Of a stretch of 64,000 bases of DNA, positions 24,801 through 35,774 are shown piece by piece (position 1 is the stretch's first letter; every line of letters begins with the position of its first letter). Under the pieces are notes generated by a model. That model was not told the origin of the DNA and ran no database searches. It saw only the letters and a list, made by a program, of their open reading frames with translations. The stretch covers positions 5,246,130 to 5,310,129 of the forward strand of contig KV748177.1 in assembly GCA_001692895.1 (NCBI GenBank), written 5' to 3'. The stretch comes from Cenococcum geophilum 1.58 (lineage: Eukaryota > Ascomycota > Dothideomycetes > Gloniales > Gloniaceae). The position numbers and the translations under genes were made by a program.

Positions 24801-25593
24801 ATAGTATATTAAAGACAAAAAGCGAACTAAGTATTAGCTAAAAATAAACTAAGTATAAATAGGATTAAGCAGCTAATAGTTAGGAAAAGTAGAGGCCTAT
24901 AGAACTAGAGGGAACTAGTAGTAGAGCCTTAGACCCTTAAAGGAATTTAAAAATAATACCTAAATTTATAAGCTAAGTAGTAAGATTAACAGTTTAAAGC
25001 ACTAATAGATAGTAAAGTAATAGGAAACTATATCTTACTAGCAGCAGTTAAAAGAATAGGATTACCTTACAGACAAAAGGAGCACCCTTACCTATTAGTA
25101 ACAATTTTAGGAGATCTAATAGCCTACGAAGGAAGAATTATTAATTTTAAAACAGGACCTATTTAGTTAACCATTAAAGGGAGATAAATTGAGATGTCTT
25201 TTAATATATTACCATTAGGGAATAATAAGGTAGTATTAAGAATGCCTTAGTTATAGAAATATAATTTAAAGATTAATTAGGTTACAGGTTAGGTTAATAT
25301 TAAAGATACTTAATACCGTAAAATGCGATAATAAGCTAAGTTGGTATAGTACTAAGTAGGAGCAACCTATAAGGAAATGGAAAAAGGATTAAGTTATATA
25401 CTAAAGAGATACCATAAGTATGGCAAGAAATTATAGTTACTAGAAAGTAAAAAGCTGTTAAAATATGCAGTATAGGACTATAAAATAGAATTAGAACTAA
25501 GAATAAGTCTAAGGTTCTTTCCAATCTATAAGCTTACTAAAGAAGAAAGTAGAGTATTAAAAGAGTTTGTTTAGGAGAACTTATAAAAGGGAT

Positions 25594-25797
25594 TATTGGG
25601 AATAGGGCAAATTGCCACCATATAAGGCAAATTGCCGTCACGTAGGGCAAGTTGCCGTCACGTGTCGCCGCGGCGCTAGCGTGGCAAGGAGCCTTAAGCT
25701 CTTCGCCTTTCCTAATGGAAGAAAATATACAATTAATAAATAAATATTATACTATCTACGAACCGTAGCTACGTGATATCCCCTTGTGAGTCTAATA
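25594..25797 (+). repeat. Copia-2 LTR (5')
   Basis: 204 bp. Its first 70 bp hold three tandem units built on the palindrome GGCAA(A/G)TTGCC followed by GTCACGT. The CGCCGCGGCGCTAGCG core is unusually GC-rich for this block. Confidence 0.9.
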
Positions 25798-28700
25798 CTA
25801 ATCAGTAGTTAACTTTACTATTATACTATAGAGCAGCTAGGTATCACTAAAAAGAGACGAGCTACTGTACTAGTGCTACTCGTGCTAGAGGAAGCTGTCT
25901 TTTAAGGTCAGAACTGGTCCTAAACCTTAAATAGAACTCTTCTACGAATTTAAGGATCTAAAGGCCAGAACTGGTCCTAAGCCTTCCCCAGATTATAAAT
26001 TCTTGCGTTTATTACGTAGAACAATATGCTTTATAAGTCTTCGTGATTTAAGGCTAGAACTAGTCCTAAGCCCTATAATCGCAAATATACGTCACAAACG
26101 CGTACTAAATGATAATCCCTATACTACTAATATTCCCTTCCTCTGAAGATATAACTATAGCCACTCCGAATAACTAGAGAGACTTCTTACTACTAAGGGT
26201 AGCTATATACGCAAAACTTATTAATAAAGATTAGGACGTATTTACCTTTAATGTAATAACCTATACCGTAAAATAAGTTAACGGCTTTCTCCTATACTAT
26301 ATTCTATTCTACTAAGATAGCTACTATACCGATTTATAGTTATGGGAATACTTTAGGGAGAATTTTATAGGATGGACCGCCGATACCTAGGCACTTGGCA
26401 ATATTAATATTATTTAGGATTTTTAAGACTTCCTCTAAAGGAATAGGGTGTATGTTACTAAGGATAGTAACCTAATTACTAGTAATATTTACGCCGTTCT
26501 TACTAGTATAGAAAAACTAGTATAGACAAAAGCTAAGATTATACGTTAACTATGGAAACCTAAAACCAACCTATATTCTTTAAAAGGCAACTTTAATTTA
26601 GAATAAAACCCCTAGAACGCTACTCTCCTACCTAAAGGTACTCTCCTACCTAGAGGTGCTCTTCCTCTACCTTTACTATTTTTAACTCCTCTATCCTAGC
26701 TAACCGATAAGCCTTTATTTTAAGAAGTCACGAATCTAATAAAGGTATATTTAGACGAAGAGAAGAAGTTTAAAGGAGAATTATATAATATACTCGGAGC
26801 AAAACTATAAGTCTTTTATAACTGCTGTAATAAAGTTAGAATTTAATACCACTAGTTCTATTATGCTTTCTCTATTATATTAAAGGGACGGGTAGTAATA
26901 TTCTATTACGACTATATTATAGGTAAAAACTATAGCTTTAATATAATACTTTAGCTTACTAAAGCCCACTTTAAAACTAATAAAAACTGCTAACTCTATA
27001 TATCCAAATAGCGGGAGACTATATTCTAGAGAGTTATCGCTTTTAACCCAACAATAACTTGCCTAGAGTGTCTTTAACTACTCTTTAATAAACTCTAGAA
27101 AATCTAATATAGTCTTACCGAAACCTACTAAAATAAGAATAGTTTAAGGGACTAGGTTATTTTAGCATGCCGTAGCGTTTCTAAGTGCAACTTAGCGCTA
27201 TATAAACCTATAGATATATTTAAAGGAGTATATACCGAACTACGCTCCGCTATAGGCACTATAATATAAACATAAAAACCCTAATAATTCTATACTAAAA
27301 ACCCTATTTAAACCAGGATTCTAGACTAATACGATTATAACTAGACTAATTAAATATATAGTGGCCGGAGTAGGGGATATAGTAGAGGGTATAATTAACG
27401 TTAACCACAAAGCAATTGTAGAGGTTTATTTCGGAACAACCGTTAGAAGAAGTACTACGTTTATAAGAAGCCAAATTGCTAGTTAAATAGACACTCTTTT
27501 AATAAGCGAAAGGAGGCATATAATAAGTTCTAATAGAGTGTAAGAAATATCGGAAATTATAAGGCCACTGCGGCCTACTTCTAAAGCTTTTTAGTCTAAT
27601 ATAAAGGTATAGAAGACCTTAAGGATAAGGTTAATAAGGCCGAATAGCTCCTTATAGATATAGATATTAAGGACTACTCTCCTAACCAATACTTTACTAA
27701 GTATAGTAAGGTAAATGGTATATAAACCGTTGCTATCCTTAATAACTAATCTACATTCCATTCTGTTATAAAGTTAGATATCTTTAATAAGCTAAAGGAA
27801 AGTTCCGCGTTCTCCTTTAACAATAGATACTCGGCAAATGTCTTCTATAGTATTATGCTAGATACTAAAGCTATAGGAGTATCTATAGTAGGAGAACCTT
27901 AAGTTCGAGCTCTTTAGCAGCTTAATAGCTCTGTTTAAATTAACTAATTAACGGCAGGCTAATATATAATTCGCTTTAGTAAAGGTATTATAATCTCTCT
28001 TAGTATAATTAAGGTCTAAACCCTATTAGGATATATTACCTTCCACGTTATTCCTATAAATACCCCATTTCTATTCTATATCTAAGATATAGATAAATTA
28101 GGCGTTAAGCTTAATAACCTTAAGAATATACTTATTTAGGGAGATAATCGGGTGCCCGTTGTATATAAGTGGGGTTACCCTTAGTTGCTCCTCTAATAAC
28201 TAGAAAGGAGCGTTGCTTAAAGTTACTTAACCAAGTTAAAGCTACGTTAACTACACCATCGTTTTAGCTACCTATCCGTTTACTAACTACTTAGGGTTCT
28301 TTAATAAGTAGGTTATAAAGTTAAGGTTAAGGTAATTAAGCATCTTATAAAGTACTACTATTACTGCTAAATAAACTAGAAGTCCCCTAGCCGATTTAAG
28401 TTTACCTTTAAAGATAACTACAACTTTAACTTCTGTATTATTATTAATGTTATATATCTTAATAGTAAGCCAGTCCTCCAAGCTGTTAACTTATTAACCT
28501 CCTTTTAAGCTATATATTTCTTAAGGGATATATTAGCTAGGAATGTATAGGATACCCTTTAGTTATACTAGATTGATGTCTACCTAAGACCCCCTAATTA
28601 AATTATTTATAATATAGAAAAGAACTTCTTATCTATAAAGTTTTAATAATAGGTAAAAATAATGGTAATTAAGGTTAAGAAAGTCCCTATTAAGGTATAT

Positions 28701-31078
28701 AATAGTATTAGAAAAGTAGAATAATACTATACGCCATTACGCTAAGTATATAAGATTATTTCTTTAGAACTAGAGGACGCTAGTGAAGAAATTATCTTAT
28801 AGATGGCTATTAAGGCTGTTAATAATTCCGCTGGCCTAGATAGGCTTATACCTATATTGCTAGTCTTTAGCGCCTACCCTTAAATAACTAACAATTCTCT
28901 ACTATCTCCTTCTATTGTGTAATAAGCTGAGGCTATTCGCAAAGTAATAAAGGAGGTACGACATCTATACGCTACGCGCTAGGTTAATAACGCACTAGGA
29001 ATAAGAAATGGCCTAAATACCTTAACTATGCTTAATCTACTACTCTAATCTAAAGTACGGGTATGGCGTAAAAAGGGAGGATAGTTAGGCCTATATAAAA
29101 TCATTATAATTAATAGTTAAACTTATACTCTTTAGATGCCCTATAGACCTACTTAATTCCGTTTAACCGTTATTAGGCCCTACTATAAAGATAACAGTTC
29201 CGAGCCTTTGCAGGATACCCTAGAAGATGCCCTAAAAGATGCCCTAGAGAAGAACCACAATTAACGTGCCCTAGAAGGCGACTGTGATCCTAATACAATT
29301 GTAGTAGACGTGCCGCAACCACGACGCGGTAGAGGTCGCCCAAAGGGATCACGAAATCGCCAACATCTTATTAATTTTGAAGAGCAATTTATTGCTGCTA
29401 TAGAGAGTAAAGTTGAGTTATTAATGGCCTTTATAATAGCTAAAGAGAAGGCTAACTTTAAGCTCGCAAAACAGCTCTAAAAGGAAGGTCGTATTATAAC
29501 TCTAAAAGCTCCTTTCTAAGTATCTAATAAGCAGGAAATCGACAGTCTTATTATAAGAGGAGTCTTTAAATTTAAGAAGTATGACCCTACTAAGTTCGAT
29601 AGAATTTGTATCTTTAAGTTAAGAATAGTTAACGAGATTAAGGGTAAGGCTACTAATGCCCTATTTAAGAAATTAAGGCTTATTATCTAAGGCTATAATA
29701 ATAACGGTAAGGAGACGATTCTTACGTAATCCCCTATGATTTAACGAGCTAGTTAGCGAGTTATTATTGCACTAGCTTCCTCCTTAATAAAGAACGGAAT
29801 AGCAGTTTATTTGCGAGATATTACTTAGGCCTATACCCAATTAGAGACGCGCCTTTAGCGCTTAATACTGGCATATCTTCTAGAGTAAATTCGCCACCAA
29901 TATCCTAAAGATATAATTATGGTTGTGCTTAAGCCACTATATAGAATTGCAGAGGTAGGAACTTATTAGTAGGCTACCTATAGCAAGCACCATAAAGAGA
30001 AGCTTCTAATAACTACCTTTATATTTAATCCCTACTTCCTTATTATAACTATAGGAACTCTATTTGGAATTATTGGTATATAAACCGACGATATAATTAT
30101 TTTAGAAGACAATTAATTCTTAGCTCTTAAGGAAGATAAGCTAGTAAAGGCAAATCTTATAGTAAAGCTAAAGGAAAGACTTAATATAATAACGCCATTG
30201 CTCTTTAATGGATGTATCCTTTCCCTAAATAAGGACTCTATTGCTTTACGCTAGAAGGGTTAAGGCAAGAAGATTGATGTTATTAATATTAATTCCCTAA
30301 AGTAAGGATATGTAGAGTAACGCGCTTATAGAGCTTATATTACTTCTATCTATTAGCCTAAGGCTTCCTTTAATCTCTTTATTGCCGCTTAATACTAGGA
30401 ACTAACTAAGGAGGACGTCCTTGCCCTAAATAAGCGCCTTTCCTGGCAAATAACCTATCTTAATTGGGGACTACTCTATATGTCTATTAATCTTCCCGCC
30501 GCTAAGCTCTTTGTATTTATTAATAGGTCGTTTATAAATAATAAAGATTTTAGCTTCTAGCTAGAATATAAAATTATTATTACAAACAAATCTACCGAAG
30601 AGAATAACTTTATAATCTATAGTAATCTTATCTATTAGAGCTTAACTAAGAGTAAGTATATTACTTAAAGCGTTCTAGCATTAGAGATATATAGAATAGT
30701 TAGCGGAGTTAATATAGCAATTATAATTAGAACTACCCTTAAGATAATTACAGATCGGCTTAAACTTCCCGCTATTCCTATAATCGTATGCACTAACTTA
30801 TATTCCCTCTATAAGTATTTAGTTAAGCTTAGTACTATAAAGGAGAAGCGTCTTATAATCGATATTATAGCCCTTTAGTAATCCTACGAGCGTTAAAAAC
30901 TCTTTAAGATTTAATAGATTAATGGCCAAGATAACCTAGTAGATGTAATAACAAAGGCAAACCTAAATAAGGCACTAGAGACGTTCGTTAACATAAATAC
31001 TCTACATGTACGAGTTAAAGGTTAGGTTAAAAGGGAGTAGAAGGATTCTATAGACCCTAATTCTAAACAGCCAATTAG

Positions 31079-31140
31079 GATTTTCTATCCCCGGGATAGA
31101 AAATCGCTATTGGCTCGCTTACGACTAGCGCCTTGGCGGC
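31079..31140 (+). repeat. Hairpin module near the Copia-2 3' end
   Basis: The inverted repeat GATTTTCTATCC/GGATAGAAAATC (31079-31105) is followed by CGCTATTGGCT and ACTAGCGCCTTGGCGG. Related modules occur at 12017-12080 in Copia-1 and, inverted relative to the element, at 52299-52371 in Copia-3. It lies between the end of pol and the 3' LTR. Confidence 0.75.
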
Positions 31141-31266
31141 CCACTCGTCTTTACGTTAACCCCTAACGCCCTTCTTCTTCTTCTTCCTTTCCTTAGCTTT
31201 GTACCTTTATATAATAGCAATCTATAAGTGTCTATAGATAGCAACTACAAAAAGAAGAGTTGCTAG

Positions 31267-31470
31267 TATTGGGAATAGGGCAAATTGCCGCCATGTAAGG
31301 CAAATTGCCGTCATGTAGGGTAAGTTGCCGTCACGTATCGCCGCGGCGCTAGCGTGGCGAGGAGCCTTAAGCTCTTCGCCCTTCCTGATGGAAGAAAATA
31401 TACAATCAACAAATAAACATCATACTATCTACGAACCGTAGCTACGTAATATCCCCTTGTGAGTCCAACA
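31267..31470 (+). repeat. Copia-2 LTR (3')
   Basis: 204 bp, ending GAGTCCAACA. The less decayed end confirms the TGTTGG...CCAACA terminal inverted dinucleotides. A small hairpin (AGCAAC/GTTGCT) lies immediately upstream. Confidence 0.9.
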
Positions 31471-34400
31471 GGGATATATTAGACTATTATAGTTATTAGC
31501 GGGTTATCTAGTACTATTTATACTAAAGAAGAATAGTAAACTAAGGCTGTGTATTAACTATAGATAGTTAAACAGTATTACCAGGAAGGATAGGTATCCT
31601 TTACCCTTAATTAGCAAAATCTAAGATAGGATAGGCAATATATAAATCTTTACAAAGATAGATCTAAAATAGGCGTACTATTAGATTAGGATTAAGGAAG
31701 GCAATAAATAAAAGGTAGCCTTTAGGTTAAAGAAAGGACTATATAAACTATTAGTTATACAATTTAGGCTTATAAACGCACTAGTAACGTTCTAGAAGCG
31801 TATTAATAATATATTAGAAGAGCACTTAAATGAATTTNTTATAGTATATCTTAATAATAATATTATCTACTTAATAACTAAGGAAGAATATAAAGAATAT
31901 ATTAAATGGGTTTTAAAGAGACTATAGGAGGAATAGATGCTAGTAGTAATTAAAAAATACGAGTTCTTTACTAGGAAGACCGATTTTATTAGATTTATTA
32001 TTAAACTAGGCCAACTTAGTATAGATCTAAAGAAGATTAAGGCTATAGTAAATTAGTAGGAACTAAAGAACGTTACGCAGTTAAGATTATTTTTAGGGGT
32101 TTATAATTACTGTAGGAGGTTTATAGCGTAATAGTTAAAGGATATTAAACTATTTACGCGGTTAATAAAGAAAGAAGAACTATAGGTATAGGGAAAGGAA
32201 TAGTAAGAGTTATTTAAATAAGTTAAGGAAATATTTACCTAGGAGTTAGTTCTTAAGATCTATTAACTAGGATTAGAAACGGTTATAGAAATAGATATAT
32301 TAGACTTTATACTAGAGGCGTACTTTATACAGAAATATTAAGATAGATAGCATCTAGTAGTATACTATAGTTAGAAGATAATACTACTAGAGTTAAACTA
32401 TAACATCTATAACAAGGAGTTATTAGGTATAGTTATAGTATTAAAAAAATAGAGAGCATTCTTATAAGGTATAGAGAAACTATTTATAGTTAAGATGGAT
32501 TATAAGAACCTAATAAGATTCCTAACAATAAAGGAACTTAATTAAAGATAGGTTAGATAGGCAGAAATACTTATAGAATATTATTTTAAGATTTAGTATA
32601 TTAAGGGTATAGACAATACGCGAGCTAATGCGTTAAGTTAAAAGGCTAAACTATAAAATAATAAAAAGCTATTAGGGGCTTTACTGCAAAAAGACATAGA
32701 TAGATTAATTAGGTATAATTATCTAAAGATTATAGTAACTTAAAAAGAATTAAAGAAAGTTTACAAGTCACTAGAAAGCTTTTAAGTATAAAGAATTCTA
32801 GAGGTATAGCTAAAAGATCTATAGATAGATATATACAAAAATTAAGAAGTAAAATATATCCTAAAAAGCATAGCAGAATACTTTATAGAAGATTTCTATA
32901 AGGGATTAACTTAAGGACATAAGGGAGCTATAGGCTTAGTATTAAGACTCTAGGAGGAGTATATTATTAATAGAATCTAGGACTTAGTATAGAAAGTTAT
33001 TAAGAAATATCTAGATTGCTAGAAAAATTAACTAATAAGGTATAAGCTATATAGAGGGCTACAACTTATTAAAATACTAAAGAGACTATAGGAGGTTATA
33101 TTATAGGACTTTATCGTTAAGTTACTAAAATTAAGAGATTTTATTACTGGATAAGATTATAACGCGATCTTAGTAATAGTAGATAAGCTTATAAAGTGGG
33201 GATACTTTATAGTATATATAGAAGAAATATTAGCAGAAGATATCGCTAGAATCTATATTAAGGAAGTATTTATAAGATATAGAGTACTAAGTAAAATTAT
33301 ATTAGATAGAGATCTAAGATTTATAGTAGTATTTTAGGAGGTATTCTTAGCGGAATAAGGAATTAGAGCAGCAACTTTTACTATATATTATCTGTAGATA
33401 GACGGTTAAATAAAAAGACTAAATTAGACACTAGAACAGTATCTAAAACACTATATTAATTACGCATAGAATAATTAGGTATCACTATTACCAGTTATAT
33501 AGTTTATATATAATATAACACTATAAGAAGAAATAGGTATATTACTATTTAGGGCAAATTACGGATATAAGTTAAGAATATTATTATTACTATAATAAGT
33601 AAAAAAAAACAAGTAGTATAGCTAAAAAAAGGATAAAGATGTTAATAAATCTTTATATAGACCTTATGGAATTAATAAAGAAAGTATAAGAGAGAATAAA
33701 AAGGTACTATAACGCTAAGAGATTTAAGGGACTAGATCTTAAGGAGGGAGATAAAGTATAGCTACTATATAAATTTTTTAAAAGTTAACAATTAAGTAAG
33801 AAGTTAGACTATATTAAACTAGGACCTTTTAAAATTAAGTAAAGGATTTTACTGGTTATATTTAAATTAGACCTACTAGCTAAAATAAAGATCTACTCTA
33901 TATAGTATATCGCGATACTAGAACTAGTATATAGAAATATTAAGCTACTAGTTTATAAGGCAGACACATATAGAGGATAAGAAAAGGATAAATAGTAAGT
34001 TTTAAAGATTATTAGTTATAAGGATATTAACAACGAAATATAGTATAAGGTAAAGTAAATAGGCTATAATAAGACTACCTAGGAGCTACTAAAAAACCTA
34101 AAGAACGCTATAGGAAAGGTATAGGAGTATTAAAAGAGATTAGGTTAGGCAGTATTAATAAAAAAGAATTACTAAAGAATGAGTTACCTAAGGGGAACCT
34201 AAGAAGAGTAGTTACTAAACTACTTAAATCTATTTCCTTCTTAGCTAGAAAAGAATCTATTCTTTTATTACTAAGTTTTTATAAACCCTATTCTATAAGT
34301 TTCTACTCCTTAAAATAAACCTTCTTATAAACCTTCTTAAGACGAATTAACTAAGTAGACGCCGTAAAACAAGAGTTAAGGGCCTATTGCTAAGCATTAG

Positions 34401-34888
34401 TAGCCTTCCGCTTTATATTATAAGAACTGTATAACTTTACTAGGGTAATAGATAGTTTATTATCTAGCTATATAGCAGTAGATTAAATATAAAACCCTAA
34501 AACAAATTAATTAGGGAATTAGATGACTATTAAGAGTAATAGGTCGCGTATATTTAGTATTAGAGATAGAGTAAATATTATAAAATAAATAAATATTTAC
34601 TTTAGTATACTTTAAGTAAGAGGACAGTTGTTATAAAGATAGGTTCGCTAATATAACGTAAACTAACCCCTTTTTTAAATAGTAAAAATATGGAGACGGT
34701 ATAATCTTACTAAGAGATAATATTGCAGTAATAGTGCGAATGCGACGGGCAGTTAAAGAAGAAGAAATTGCTTTAGGTATAATAAGTAATAATATTAACT
34801 AAATTAATTAGACAGATATTATACCTTTAGTAAAAAACTTAGAGATAATAGGAATCTTTAAGGACAAAAATAGAGAGGAGGGAGATAG

Positions 34889-35311
34889 TGTTATAAACGC
34901 TTTAAGTATAATATTATAACTACTTAGAGAAGAGTCGGAAGAAGCTAGTTAGTTAATTAGAGCACGGTCTAAGATAGAGCTAATAGAGCTATATAATAAG
35001 GAATGGTAACTAAGGTTATATAACGTAATTTATATAATCTATAGAATCTATATAATCCGTAATAGAGTAAATAAAGTACACGTATATTATATATAAGAAG
35101 GATTTTATAGGAGTATGGTTGTATATTTAAGGACCCTTAAACCCTACCTAGATAGTTTCTTCCTTATAGTAATTCTTAGAATATAATTAGAGTTAATCTA
35201 TTAGGCAACTACTCCACTAGTTATTATTACGTTATTGACTTAATTTACATCACCTATACACCTAGCCTATTAATAAGCCTATTGTAGTTCTTGCTACAAG
35301 GTTCTATTATA
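34889..35311 (+). repeat. Gypsy-1 LTR (3')
   Basis: 423 bp. It contains a 20-bp tandem duplication of the CTATATAATC-type segment near 35025-35060 that the 5' LTR lacks. A purine-rich tract (GGAGGGAGA) lies directly before it. Confidence 0.88.
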
Positions 35312-35547
35312 CTAAAACTTTTAATAAATACTCTTTCTAGCTTAATTACTAGCTATTGACTATACTAAGTATATTAACGCGTAATAGTTTAAGACGTTTA
35401 ATAAGGAAATAGAATAGGTTTAGGTAAACGTAGTTAAGATATAGGGGCTGTTATAGTACGTAAGTAGGTGTTACGGGACGAACGTAAGTATAGGTAGGAA
35501 CGTAAAAACGGGTAAGTCCGTAATATATATAATCTACAGTCGCCTTA
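35312..35547. other. Fragment of an older element (left piece)
   Basis: This lies between Gypsy-1 and Gypsy-2 and rejoins 41497 once Gypsy-2 and its CCTTA duplication are removed. It is probably part of the LTR element whose 3' LTR is at 41632-41834. It contains two TGTTA-type segments (35449, 35469) but no clear LTR partner. Confidence 0.4.
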
Positions 35548-35774
35548 TATTAGCGACTTAGTCAATTAAGATATAAGTACGGCAAAAGGGTCGCGCAAGC
35601 CTATATAATTGGATTGTCTATAAACAAGAATCTAAAGCTAGGGAAAGGAAAGGAGAAGAAGAGTAGCGCCGTTTAGTATTTTATAAGATCTTCGCATCAC
35701 GTGATCGCAATATGCGGCAACCTATAGCAATCTGTAGTAATTTGCCAGTGCGAAGTTCTACCAGTGCCGTAACA
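35548..35774 (-). repeat. Gypsy-2 LTR (low-coordinate copy)
   Basis: 227 bp, same length as 41270-41496. It carries ATGCGGCAACCTATAGCAATC-type spaced GCAA repeats near its end. Confidence 0.87.

Larger units (their letters stand above)
25594..31470 (+). mobile_element. Copia-2: Ty1/Copia LTR retrotransposon fossil inside Gypsy-1
   Basis: 204-bp LTRs (25594-25797 and 31267-31470) are flanked by a perfect GGGAT duplication (25589-25593 and 31471-31475). Coding remnants are on the plus strand: gag about 26700-27560 with a zinc-knuckle-like region near 27450-27500, integrase about 28000-28900, reverse transcriptase about 29500-30200 and RNase H about 30480-31020. The internal sequence is closely related to Copia-3 (51996-57936). 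The LTRs differ at about 15 positions, all transitions. It has many breaks. It sits between the protease and reverse transcriptase regions of Gypsy-1 and is therefore younger. Confidence 0.9.
21492..35311 (+). mobile_element. Gypsy-1: Ty3/Gypsy chromovirus fossil, split by Copia-2
   Basis: LTRs at 21492-21894 and 34889-35311 are flanked by a perfect CTAAA duplication (21487-21491 and 35312-35316). Plus-strand remnants run in Gypsy order: gag (about 21950-23450, with a knuckle-like region near 22890-22960), protease near 24990-25040, and, after the Copia-2 insertion, reverse transcriptase (31480-32200), RNase H (32270-32700) and integrase (32950-33600). A chromodomain-like segment near 33980-34140 places it among chromoviruses. 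The right LTR is 20 bp longer because of a short internal tandem duplication. It has many breaks and is old; it predates Copia-2. One ambiguous base lies at 31838. Confidence 0.88.
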
